Source of the DNA: Pseudomonadota bacterium
Lineage (GTDB): Bacteria; Pseudomonadota; Alphaproteobacteria; CADEGL01
Length of the DNA: 33,171 nucleotides
Direction: 5' to 3'
NCBI GenBank assembly: GCA_027619995.1
Contig: JAQCGR010000009.1
Span: 1-33,171, forward strand
Both the position numbers and the translations under genes were made by a program. Under the pieces are notes generated by a model that was given only the letters and a program-made list of their open reading frames with translations, did no database searches and was not told the origin of the DNA. Positions 1 through 6,252 of the stretch are shown here, one piece after another. The first letter of the stretch is position 1. Every line of letters begins with the position of its first letter.

Positions 1-638
1 AGCTGGGCGGGCCGGCCCGCCGCCGGCCAGAAGGGATGGACATGGAGCCCACCGGTGCGCCCGTCGAGCACGGCCAGCAGTTCGCCCAACCGCTCGGCCC
101 GGTGGATCGCGGTGAATGTGCCGCCGGGCTTCAGCCGCGCCAGGCAGGCGCGTATCCAGGCGGACAGGTCCAGGGCCGCCTCGCTCCGCGCGAGGGAACG
201 GCTCTCGTCCGGCGACGGGCGCCCGCGACCGGCGAGGAAGAACGGCGGATTGGTCATGACATGGTCGAAGTCGATATGCCGGACCCCATCGGGCGGCGCG
301 GCGAGGTCCCCGATCACCACGTCGACCTCCTCGGCCCGCCCGTTTTCGACCGCGTTGCGCTGCGCCAGTTCTGCCAGGGGCGCCTGCACCTCCAAGGCGG
401 TCACGTTGAGCCCGGGCAATCTGTGGGCGAGACACAGGGACGCGGCCCCCGTGCCCGCACCGGCATCGAGCACGGTTTGCCCCGGCATGGCCCGCAGAGC
501 CGCCGCCAGAAAGACCGGCTCGCCCGTCGCGCGCGCGCCGCGCCGCGGTTGATGCAGGACGATCCGGCCGTCGAGCAAGGCGTTCCGGGTGGTCATGAGC
601 GGCTGCTCTAGCTGCCGGACGATCGCTTCCTGTCGCAT
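1..638 (-). CDS. tRNA1(Val) adenine-N6 methyltransferase-like protein (TrmN6/YfiC type), 3' end cut by window
   Basis: Read on the minus strand from ATG at 638, the frame stays open to the window edge for about 212 codons. It is absent from the ORF track because it has no stop here. The protein has a SAM-binding loop (VLDAGAGTGAASL, about residues 55-67) and the motif IV sequence NPPFF, typical of N6-adenine methyltransferases of the TrmN6/YfiC (COG4123) group, which methylate A37 of tRNA1(Val). AGGGGAA lies a few bases upstream of the ATG as a ribosome binding site. An internal ATG at 596 is a weaker alternative start. The family call rests on motif order; the exact substrate is inferred. 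The C-terminus lies outside the window. Confidence 0.75.
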   Translation of the reverse strand, partial: MRQEAIVRQLEQPLMTTRNALLDGRIVLHQPRRGARATGEPVFLAAALRAMPGQTVLDAGAGTGAASLCLAHRLPGLNVTALEVQAPLAELAQRNAVENGRAEEVDVVIGDLAAPPDGVRHIDFDHVMTNPPFFLAGRGRPSPDESRSLARSEAALDLSAWIRACLARLKPGGTFTAIHRAERLGELLAVLDGRTGGLHVHPFWPAAGRPAQ

Positions 639-715
639 CGCTTCCCCTGGGCGCCTCTTGTTCAAACGCCGCGCCTCTGTCTTAACTTTCGCCCGCTCCA
701 ACCCGGAGGTAAAGC

Positions 716-1216
716 GTGCGACAATTCCGTCTGGCAGCCGCGTTCCTGACAGTTCTGATCATCGTTGCGTCTTTCGCCGCCCCGACCGCGCTCCAGGCCA
801 CCGAGGACGCCGAAAAGGCCCCCGTGCGCATTCAAGGCGGCTATGTCGCGGGCGTGCAGTACATGGACATGGATGGGCTGACGAAGAAAGCCTACGTCTC
901 GGGGCTGATCGAGGGAATGCTGCTGGCGCCGGCCTTCGGTGCGCCGGAAGAGAATATGGAGTGGTTCTACGTCTGCACCCAGGAAATAGGGCTGAACGAG
1001 ATCCGCAAGCTGCTGTTCGAATATATCAAGGACGACCACGATCTCTGGGAGAATCAGAATCCCGCCAAGAATTTCCGGGCGATCTACCAAGCCTGCCTGG
1101 CGCGCGTGAAACCGGGTGGCACGAAAGACGGCGAGGCGGAGCCTCAAGAAGCCGAGGACAAGAAGGCTGACGAAATAGGCCCGTCGTCCGCTTCGCCGCC
1201 CCGGCCGAGACCCTAG
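716..1216 (+). CDS. Small exported protein of unknown function
   Basis: 166 residues from a GTG start, chosen because GGAGGT sits five bases upstream (705-710). Residues 1-28 are a Sec-type signal peptide (hydrophobic stretch AAAFLTVLIIVASFAA, then ALQA), so the product is probably periplasmic. The mature part has two cysteines (YVCTQ and YQACL), which could form a disulfide, and a charged, low-complexity Glu/Lys/Pro tail. The pattern YVSGLIEGML followed by a C-terminal AIYQAC is loosely reminiscent of Rap1a/Tai immunity-like small periplasmic proteins, but I do not recognise it firmly. Its stop overlaps the stop of the convergent DUF2007 gene by four bases. Confidence 0.65.
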   Translation: MRQFRLAAAFLTVLIIVASFAAPTALQATEDAEKAPVRIQGGYVAGVQYMDMDGLTKKAYVSGLIEGMLLAPAFGAPEENMEWFYVCTQEIGLNEIRKLLFEYIKDDHDLWENQNPAKNFRAIYQACLARVKPGGTKDGEAEPQEAEDKKADEIGPSSASPPRPRP

Positions 1217-1434
1217 CCCCGTTCGGGCTGCAATTCGCCCGCATCCTCGAGCAGTCGACGGGACCGAGCGAAATCCTCCGTCACGACCATGACGCGGCGC
1301 GGAATCGCACCGATGCTGCCTTCGAGCACGCTGGTATGGCCATCCAGGACGATGGCGTCGATCCCCTCGCCCGCCAACATGGCGACGATCCAGGACAGGA
1401 AGACCGGGTCGTTGGAGCGGATCAGCTCGCGCAT
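1213..1434 (-). CDS. DUF2007 family protein (putative signal-transducing protein)
   Basis: 73 residues matching the pattern of small DUF2007 proteins: an N-terminal LIRSNDPVFLSWI helix, then IDAIVLDGHTSVLEGSIG, PRRVMV and a C-terminal RRLLEDAG. The family is a small ferredoxin-like fold of unclear role, often called a putative signal-transducing domain. Start at ATG 1434 fits homologues as I recall them, but no Shine-Dalgarno precedes it. Instead AAGGAG (1489-1494) precedes an ATG at 1481 that opens a 19-codon ORF in another frame (1422-1481), overlapping this start. That ORF may couple translation, or may be an N-terminal extension lost through a (CG)4 repeat (see findings). The function in the cell cannot be stated. 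Confidence 0.8.
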   Translation of the reverse strand: MRELIRSNDPVFLSWIVAMLAGEGIDAIVLDGHTSVLEGSIGAIPRRVMVVTEDFARSRRLLEDAGELQPERG

Positions 1435-1562
1435 CGGCAGCCCGACGTATCGCGCGCGGCCCCGTGGATTTCGACATTCATGGCGATGCTCCTTGACCGT
1501 CCATCAAGGGGCCTTATCCTTCTCTGCGTAGACGCGTCAAGCTCAGTCCGAAAGGGAATACC

Positions 1563-2579
1563 GTGGCCGTCGTTGTCCATGTCGATCGCGCGGGCCGGAA
1601 ACGTCCGTCGATCGACCGTCTCAACCAGCTCGCCGCCGATGACCTGATCCGGGTCAACGAGGTCATCATCCATCATATGCAGAGCAATGTGGTGCTGATC
1701 CCGCAGCTCGCCGGCCATATCGTCGCGGCCGGCGGCAAGCGCCTCCGCCCGATGCTGACCATCGCCTCGGCCCGGCTGTGCGGCCATTCCGGCCAGCGCC
1801 ATGTGCCGCTGGCGGCCTGCGTCGAGTTCATCCATACCGCCACCCTGCTACATGACGACGTGGTCGACGAAAGCGACCTGCGGCGCGGCATGGCCACGGC
1901 GAATTCCGTCTGGGGCAACAAGTCCAGCGTGCTGGTCGGCGATTTCCTGTTCAGCCGCGCCTTCCAGCTCATGGTCGAGGACGGCTCGCTCGAAGTGCTC
2001 GCCATCCTGAGCCGCGCGAGTTCGATCATCGCCGAGGGCGAGGTTGCACAGCTGGTCACGGCCAACGACACGGAAACCGGCGAGCAGGCCTATCTCGACG
2101 TCATCCAGTGCAAGACCGCAGCGCTGTTCGCCGCCGCCTGCCGGATCGGCGCGGTCGTGGCCGAGCGCCCCAAGGTCGAGGAAGAGGCCTTGGAAAGCTA
2201 TGGCCTCAACCTCGGCATCGCCTTCCAGCTGATCGACGACATGCTGGATTATTCGGCGGCCCAGGCGGAACTCGGCAAGACCATCGGCGACGATTTCCAG
2301 GACGGTAAGATCACCCTGCCCGTGATCCTGGCCTTCCGACGCGGTTCGGAAGCCGAGCGCACCTTCTGGCGCCGCACCCTGGAGGATATGGAGCAGCGCG
2401 AGGGCGACCTCGAACAAGCCATCGAACTGATGGTCCGGCACCGCACCCTCGACGACGCGGTGGAGCGCGCCCGGCATTACGGCGCGGTGGCCCGCGACGC
2501 CCTGGGACTCTTCCCCGCCTCGGAAGCCAAGTCGGCCCTGGTCGAGGTCATCGACTTCTGTATCGAACGGGCGCATTGA
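1563..2579 (+). CDS. ispB: Long-chain all-trans polyprenyl diphosphate synthase (octaprenyl/decaprenyl type)
   Basis: 338 residues, the usual length for trans-prenyltransferases that extend FPP/GGPP with IPP to make the ubiquinone side chain. Visible motifs: GGKRLRP (57-63); the first Asp-rich motif DDVVDESD (from 98) with RRG after it; the second Asp-rich motif DDMLD (225-229) followed by GKTIGDDFQDGK. These bind Mg2+ and the allylic diphosphate. Small residues just before the first motif (HTATLLHDD) rather than bulky aromatics fit a long product, C40-C50. The exact chain length cannot be read. Start is GTG 1563 with AAGGGA upstream. It runs divergently from the DUF2007 gene; tRNA-Pro follows on the same strand but has its own promoter. 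Confidence 0.92.
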   Translation: MAVVVHVDRAGRKRPSIDRLNQLAADDLIRVNEVIIHHMQSNVVLIPQLAGHIVAAGGKRLRPMLTIASARLCGHSGQRHVPLAACVEFIHTATLLHDDVVDESDLRRGMATANSVWGNKSSVLVGDFLFSRAFQLMVEDGSLEVLAILSRASSIIAEGEVAQLVTANDTETGEQAYLDVIQCKTAALFAAACRIGAVVAERPKVEEEALESYGLNLGIAFQLIDDMLDYSAAQAELGKTIGDDFQDGKITLPVILAFRRGSEAERTFWRRTLEDMEQREGDLEQAIELMVRHRTLDDAVERARHYGAVARDALGLFPASEAKSALVEVIDFCIERAH

Positions 2580-2582
2580 GCC

Positions 2583-2603
2583 GCGCCGAAGGCGCTTCGG
2601 CGC
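2583..2603 (+). terminator. Perfect GC hairpin after ispB (no T-run)
   Basis: GCGCCGAAG, a GCG loop, then CTTCGGCGC form a perfect nine-base-pair stem three bases after the ispB stop. No run of T follows, so this is either a weak or Rho-assisted terminator, or an mRNA 3' end protector. The role is inferred. Confidence 0.4.
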
Positions 2604-2608
2604 ATCAG

Positions 2609-2637
2609 TTGAATCGCCGGGGCCTTGAGGCTATATA
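2609..2637 (+). promoter_or_regulatory. Sigma-70-type promoter for tRNA-Pro
   Basis: TTGAAT at 2609-2614, exactly 17 bases, then TATATA at 2632-2637 form a near-consensus -35/-10 pair. The predicted start falls a few bases before the tRNA at 2650. It sits in the gap between the ispB stop and the tRNA, so the tRNA is probably transcribed on its own. Confidence 0.7.
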
Positions 2638-2649
2638 GCGCGACCCGGA

Positions 2650-2726
2650 CGGAGTGTAGCTCAGCCTGGTAGAGCACTGCCTTCGGGAGGCAGGGGCCGG
2701 AGGTTCGAATCCTCTCACTCCGACCA
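2650..2726 (+). tRNA. tRNA-Pro, anticodon CGG
   Basis: 77 nt including an encoded CCA. The acceptor stem CGGAGTG pairs with CACTCCG, with discriminator A. The D arm contains AGCTCAGCCTGGTAGAGC. The anticodon stem CTGCC/GGCAG encloses the loop TTCGGGA, giving anticodon CGG, which reads the proline codon CCG. The T arm contains GGTTCGAATCC. All arms fold without mismatch in the key stems. A strong terminator follows directly. Confidence 0.97.
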
Positions 2727-2729
2727 TTG

Positions 2730-2772
2730 AAAGCCCCGTCAGGTCATGGACCTGACGGGGCTTTTGTTTTTT
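2730..2772 (+). terminator. Rho-independent terminator of tRNA-Pro
   Basis: A 16-bp perfect stem (AAAGCCCCGTCAGGTC paired with GACCTGACGGGGCTTT) with an ATG loop is followed by a T-rich run ending at 2772. This is a textbook intrinsic terminator. It marks the left edge of the less GC-rich pocket that follows. Confidence 0.93.
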
Positions 2773-2893
2773 GGGGGTTACACAGCTCCCCATCGCAGGA
2801 TGCAGACGCAATCGAGGCGTTAAACGGAGCAATAGGGGGCGTCCCACCCGGGCACCATACCTCCCCTGCCAACCGGCAACCTGGGAGAGCATC

Positions 2894-3034
2894 TTGTTCG
2901 AGAATACCGACGGCGACGCAATCCAAGACGATGTCCTCGGCGACGAGGCCCTCGACCGCACGGCCACCGGGTCAAGGCTAGACTGCGCGTGCAATTATAC
3001 GCGGCCAAAAGCTGGCTCAAGCCTTGGCATTTGA
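2894..3034 (+). CDS. Putative RiPP-type precursor peptide A (46 aa, Cys-containing tail)
   Basis: 46 codons from a TTG start with GGGAG six bases upstream. The start is supported by gapless alignment over the leader with the peptide encoded at 4546-4686, which is also exactly 46 residues and shares M-EN, DAI, DD and the block DEALDR in register. A 20-base identical stretch (2941-2960 and 4593-4612) encodes DEALDR. The first half is acidic and helix-prone, like a leader. The tail, after about residue 28, has C31-A-C33, a Tyr, basic residues and a Ser/Gly-rich end, and differs from the other copy. A conserved leader with a variable Cys core is the hallmark of peptides that are modified and exported. 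Copy A lacks the Gly-Gly seen in copy B (TATG instead of KNGG). No modifying enzyme is adjacent. Function is inferred; the rare start makes this copy the less certain of the two. Confidence 0.5.
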   Translation: MFENTDGDAIQDDVLGDEALDRTATGSRLDCACNYTRPKAGSSLGI

Positions 3035-3064
3035 TCCGGACTCCTGATCCGGAGCCGGGACGAG

Positions 3065-3265
3065 CTAGACGGTGATGGCCACGATGGCCGACAAGATCGC
3101 GATCGTCGTGACAAAGACGATGAGTGAACCGCTCACCCTGATTCGCGTTGGTGCATGAACGGGCGCACCGCAGGCCGAGCAACGGGCCGGATAGATCGGG
3201 TCGCGCTTCACCGACGAGCACCGCTTGCATTTGCGGTGAATCAAAACGGGAATTTCGATCTGCAT
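3065..3265 (-). CDS. Tiny zinc-ribbon membrane protein
   Basis: 66 residues from ATG 3265; the track's TTG start at 3289 adds eight residues but has no better ribosome site. Two knuckles, CKRC (13-16) and CSAC (29-32), form a four-cysteine zinc-ribbon pattern in a basic segment, followed by one strong transmembrane helix (about residues 45-65, SLIVFVTTIAILSAIVAI) that ends the protein. The predicted topology puts a cytoplasmic zinc ribbon at the membrane. I do not recognise a named family. It lies opposite to and between the two putative precursor peptides in the atypical pocket; a role with them is speculation. The clear domain architecture argues that the ORF is real. Confidence 0.55.
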   Translation of the reverse strand: MQIEIPVLIHRKCKRCSSVKRDPIYPARCSACGAPVHAPTRIRVSGSLIVFVTTIAILSAIVAITV

Positions 3266-3594
3266 CCCTGTCGGGTCCCAACGGCACAATGGCAGTAATA
3301 GCGGGCGCGGTGTTAGTAAACCACAATAGGTAGCGTCTGGAGATAGCGCCTAGTGAATAATTTCTTGATACGCCCCAGATTCGATGTCCAGCAGCTGCCC
3401 GCCACAGCATCCTAATCTATATGCATAAAATTTTAATTGATATTCGAGAGCCAAAATGATCGCGGCCTTCGCCCTGCACGCTTGCGCGCGGACCGCTTGC
3501 CGCTACCATCCCTGGGCAGGCGCGCAACCGACGGCCGGAGATCCATGATACACGACATCCAGACGCCGACCCGCCCTCCACACCCGGTCGGGTC
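3266..3594 (+). other. 329-bp gap: AT-rich tract and chain of overlapping mini-ORFs upstream of the pqiA-like gene
   Basis: No conventional gene is visible. Bases about 3408-3450 are strikingly AT-rich (for example ATGCATAAAATTTTAATTGA) compared with the GC-rich surroundings and may hold a promoter or a nucleoid-protein binding site. Three short ORFs follow end to start: 3421-3459 (12 aa), 3456-3548 (30 aa) and 3545-3598 (17 aa). They are joined by ATGA overlaps, and the last overlaps the GTG of the next gene as GTGA. GGAG precedes the third ORF. They may be chance, or a leader that couples translation to the downstream gene. Confidence 0.4.
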
Positions 3595-4095
3595 GTGACG
3601 GACGGCCACAGCCTCGCCAGATCGAAGGACCCGACCGATCGCCTGATCGGTCCGGGGCTGGTCATCGGCCTGATGTTGATTCTCGCCGGCTGGTTGCTGC
3701 CTTTCATGTCCGTGACCACTTTCTTCGTCTTCTCCGGCGAGATTTCGATCCTGGACGCCATGACCCAGCTGATCGAGGCGGGGGAATACGCGCTGTCCGC
3801 CATCGTCGTGCTGTTCACGGTGGTCTTCCCGATCGGGAAATTCGGACTGGCCCTGTATCTTTGGGCCGCCGCCCCACCGGGCGGCCAGGCCAGCGCGCGC
3901 CGCGCCGAATGGCTCGACGACATCGGCAGATGGTCGATGCTCGACGTCTTTCTCGCAGCCCTGCTGGTGGTTTCGATCAAGGCCACGGGCATGGCCGGCG
4001 TCGCCGTCCATCCGGGCGTCTATTTCTTCGCTGCCGGCGTCGTGTTGTCGATGCTGCTGGTCCGGCGGCTGGCACGGCGGCTGCGCGCGGCCTGA
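3595..4095 (+). CDS. PqiA-like (paraquat-inducible protein A family) inner-membrane protein
   Basis: 166 residues with four predicted membrane helices (about 18-37, 65-85, 120-135, 142-157). The third segment, MLDVFLAALLVVSIKATG, matches the conserved 'W-S-M-L-D-V-F' region of PqiA-family proteins. PqiA partners the MCE-protein PqiB in lipid transport between membranes. This is the short single-domain form common in proteobacteria; no pqiB-like gene adjoins it. It starts at GTG 3595 with no good ribosome site, but a 17-codon ORF (3545-3598) with its own GGAG overlaps it as GTGA, suggesting coupled translation. It is followed after nine bases by the DUF4112 gene, so the two are probably an operon that may extend to the peptide at 4546. 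Confidence 0.75.
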   Translation: MTDGHSLARSKDPTDRLIGPGLVIGLMLILAGWLLPFMSVTTFFVFSGEISILDAMTQLIEAGEYALSAIVVLFTVVFPIGKFGLALYLWAAAPPGGQASARRAEWLDDIGRWSMLDVFLAALLVVSIKATGMAGVAVHPGVYFFAAGVVLSMLLVRRLARRLRAA

Positions 4096-4104
4096 TCGGA
4101 CGCA

Positions 4105-4491
4105 ATGGCGCGGGCCCGCAAATCAGCATCGGAGATCGAAAGGCGCATCCGCCGGGTCGAGCGGCTGGCGCGTCTGCTCGACAGGCAGTTCGGTGTGCCC
4201 GGCACGAAATACCGGGTCGGCATCGACGGTTTGCTCGGCCTGATCCCGCTCGCGGGCGACCTCGCGGTCGCCGTATTGGCGCTCGGCCTCGTCGCCGAAG
4301 CCTGGCGTATCGGCGCGCCCAAGCGCGTTCTGGCCCCGATGATCGGCACCGTGCTGATCGATACCACGGTCGGGATCCTGCCGTTTGTCGGCGACCTTTT
4401 CGATTTCATGTTCAAAGCCAATACTCGAAACGCTTTGCGATTAAGGGCTTGGTGGGAGAAGGATAAGATTGTCCGACAAGACAAACCGTAA
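4105..4491 (+). CDS. DUF4112 family membrane protein
   Basis: 128 residues. A basic N-terminal helix (ERRIRRVERLARLLDRQF) is followed by GTKYRVGIDGLLGLIPLAGD, a hydrophobic helix, then GILPFVGDLFDFMFKAN. The repeated pattern 'G-L-I-P-x-x-G-D' and 'L-P-x-x-G-D' is diagnostic of DUF4112 proteins as I know them. Their function is unknown; they are small membrane-associated proteins. ATG 4105 lies nine bases after the PqiA-like gene. The stop is 54 bases before the second putative precursor peptide, on the same strand, so co-transcription is plausible. Confidence 0.82.
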   Translation: MARARKSASEIERRIRRVERLARLLDRQFGVPGTKYRVGIDGLLGLIPLAGDLAVAVLALGLVAEAWRIGAPKRVLAPMIGTVLIDTTVGILPFVGDLFDFMFKANTRNALRLRAWWEKDKIVRQDKP

Positions 4492-4545
4492 TCCAAATGT
4501 CGATAGCGGGGCCGTCTCACCATTTCAACCAACACGGGAAATGAC

Positions 4546-4686
4546 ATGTCCGAAAATTCCGTTCTCGACGCCATCACCGACGACGACCTCAACGACGAGG
4601 CCCTCGACCGCAAGAACGGCGGGGAGAAGTTGTCTATGTGTTGCGCCTGTTACGTCCCATCCAGCCGGGGGGGCTCGGTCGCATAG
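4546..4686 (+). CDS. Putative RiPP-type precursor peptide B (46 aa, Gly-Gly leader, CCAC core)
   Basis: 46 codons from ATG with GGGAA upstream, too short for the ORF track. It aligns without gaps to peptide A (2894-3034) across residues 1-29: M-EN, DAI, DD, DEALDR, a Gly at 26 and a Leu at 29. Residues 15-26 (LNDEALDRKNGG) look like a double-glycine leader end of the kind cut by C39-peptidase ABC exporters. The remaining 20 residues would be the core, with C32, C33 and C35 (MCCACY), Ser-rich and Gly-rich, suitable for thioether, heterocycle or metal-binding chemistry. The wobble positions of the leader are GC-rich like host genes. It may share the transcript of the pqiA-like and DUF4112 genes. 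There is no LanM, radical-SAM, YcaO or C39 gene in the window, so any maturation would have to act in trans. Function is inferred from pattern only. Confidence 0.6.
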   Translation: MSENSVLDAITDDDLNDEALDRKNGGEKLSMCCACYVPSSRGGSVA

Positions 4687-4749
4687 TCTGATCAAACAGC
4701 CCGGCCCGCGCGCCTGGCAGGAGGGGCGCAAAGCGGCGGCCGCCGAGGC

Positions 4750-5166
4750 TCAGGAACAGGGTCCGGGTTCGAAGAGGTAGACGAAGCGTTCCTTGTCGAA
4801 GCGGAAGCAATACTCGGCGGAAGCTGAAGCGTCGGCCGGGCCGAGATCGACGGGCGTCGTCACATATTCCCGGCCCGCCGTTTGCGCCTTGTCCTCGTAA
4901 AGCTTCACCACGGCCTTTGCGTACCATCCCGGACCCGCGAGAAATTCGCTTTCGAAGCAGACCCGCTCGTCCGGCTCGGCCAAGGCCGAATGGATCTCGT
5001 AGTCGTAATCGCCGTGCATCCAAAGGATGCGGTGGCCATGACCGGGATCGGCATTGGTGACACAGAACGCATTGTCGGCCGCCCAGGCGACGGACGGGGC
5101 GCCGAGAACCAAGGGAGCCAGCAGAAGGGCCAGATATCTTCGAACGGTCATTGCAGCCATAGCCAT
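4750..5166 (-). CDS. Secreted protein of unknown function
   Basis: 138 residues when started at ATG 5166 (MAMAAMTVRRYL); starts at 5160 and 5151 are also possible and would not change the mature product. The longer track start at 5280 would place 38 charged residues before the signal peptide and is unlikely. The signal peptide ends near VAWAADNAF. The mature protein has four cysteines (NAFC, RVCFES, EYCFRF, GPCS), enough for two disulfides, and many aromatic residues. I recognise no family. It runs divergently from the exported rhodanese gene, sharing a 112-bp upstream region. Confidence 0.62.
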   Translation of the reverse strand: MAMAAMTVRRYLALLLAPLVLGAPSVAWAADNAFCVTNADPGHGHRILWMHGDYDYEIHSALAEPDERVCFESEFLAGPGWYAKAVVKLYEDKAQTAGREYVTTPVDLGPADASASAEYCFRFDKERFVYLFEPGPCS

Positions 5167-5278
5167 CGCACGACAACCGTCGTACCGAAAGCCGCCACGG
5201 TCAAGCGGGACGGACCGGCAGCCCAGCCTATCCAAAAAGTGACTTGAACGGCCGACCCGCCCCTCTATTTTCCATGGC

Positions 5279-5764
5279 ATGACAATTCACGGCCTGCGCC
5301 TTCTGGCGGATAGACGCCATCTTCCCCTGAGCCTGCTCCTGGGCTTGGCGATCGTTTTGTCCGCCGTTGCGGCCGCCTCGGCCGTCGAGGGCGAGGGCGT
5401 CTGGCTCTCCCCCGACGCGGCCCAGCGCGCCGCCGCCCAGGATGAGATCGTCCTGATCGACGTGCGCTCGCTCCCGGAATGGCAGGCCACCGGCGTGCCC
5501 GAACATGCCCGTCTGATTTCGATTCACGATCCGGACGGGATCACGGGATTCGGCGACAAGGTCCTGGCTGCGGTCGGTGGCGACCGCAGCCGACCGATTG
5601 CGCTGATCTGCGCAAGGGGCTATCGCTCGGCCCGGGCCCGCGACTATCTCGCCGGCCTCGGCTTCAGCCGAGTATTCGACGTGCACGAGGGTATAATGGG
5701 CCGCGCAGACGCGCCGGGATGGCTGGCGCGTGGCCTGCCCATGCGTCCCTGCGACACATGCTGA
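5279..5764 (+). CDS. Exported single-domain rhodanese-like protein
   Basis: 161 residues. A signal peptide or anchor covers residues about 17-35 (LSLLLGLAIVLSAVAAASA). A rhodanese fold follows: IVLIDVRSLPEWQATGVPEHA is the typical 'D-V-R-x-x-x-E-W-x-x-G' region, and ICARGYRSARA holds the active-site cysteine C111 in a six-residue loop (CARGYR), as in sulfurtransferases that pass sulfane sulfur through a persulfide. The substrate is unknown. ATG 5279 has no strong ribosome site. The cytochrome c gene starts 32 bases downstream, so the two are probably one operon; the pairing suggests periplasmic sulfur or redox metabolism, which is inference. Confidence 0.82.
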   Translation: MTIHGLRLLADRRHLPLSLLLGLAIVLSAVAAASAVEGEGVWLSPDAAQRAAAQDEIVLIDVRSLPEWQATGVPEHARLISIHDPDGITGFGDKVLAAVGGDRSRPIALICARGYRSARARDYLAGLGFSRVFDVHEGIMGRADAPGWLARGLPMRPCDTC

Positions 5765-5796
5765 CGAAACGAAATCCGAACAAAGAAGGATCTGCC

Positions 5797-6213
5797 ATGC
5801 GCTTTCCCACCGTTGCCGCCGCCATCATCGCCGGTGCCATTATTCTTCCGGCCGGCACCGCCTTGGCTGACGGCGACGCCGCCGCAGGTGAAAAAGTGTT
5901 CAAGAAATGTATGAGTTGCCACACGGTCGAGGCCGGCAAGACGAAGGCGACCGGCCCCAACCTGCTGGGCGTGGTCGGCCGTAAGGCGGGCACGGCCGAC
6001 TACAAGTATTCTGACGCGCTGATACAGGCCGGCGAAGGCGGGCTCGTCTGGACACCGGAGGCTCTCGACGACTACATTGAGGACCCGAAAGAGTTTCTGG
6101 CGGCGCAGCTGGGCATCGACAAGTCGAAGGTCAAAAACAAGATGGCCTTCAAGCTGAAGAAGGACGACCAGCGCGCGGACGTGATCGCCTACCTCTCCTC
6201 GCTTTCCAACTAG
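5797..6213 (+). CDS. Periplasmic c-type cytochrome (class I, cytochrome c2-like)
   Basis: 138 residues, embedded in a longer track ORF. ATG 5797 is chosen because GAAGGA lies eight bases upstream and a clean signal peptide follows (MRFPTVAAAIIAGAIILPAGTALA). The heme is attached at CMSCH (residues 38-42). TGPNLLGVVGRKAG is the conserved loop of cytochrome c2-like proteins, and the Met in KNKMAFKLK is the probable sixth ligand. It ends with the standard helix ADVIAYLSSL. It would carry single electrons between periplasmic partners; which ones cannot be told. Confidence 0.93.
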   Translation: MRFPTVAAAIIAGAIILPAGTALADGDAAAGEKVFKKCMSCHTVEAGKTKATGPNLLGVVGRKAGTADYKYSDALIQAGEGGLVWTPEALDDYIEDPKEFLAAQLGIDKSKVKNKMAFKLKKDDQRADVIAYLSSLSN

Positions 6214-6252
6214 GTGCGATCCAGGGTCGCCGCGACGGCGGCCACCTGATCG

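Noticed and set aside
2727-2981. Frame containing DADAIEALNGAIGG, resembling another Gly-Gly leader
   Set aside because: No start codon with a ribosome site in that frame, and it runs through the better-supported peptide A. No second copy aligns to it.
2774-4750. Genomic island inserted at tRNA-Pro
   Set aside because: The tRNA lies at the edge, but I found no integrase, transposase or repeated tRNA 3' end that would mark an attachment site.
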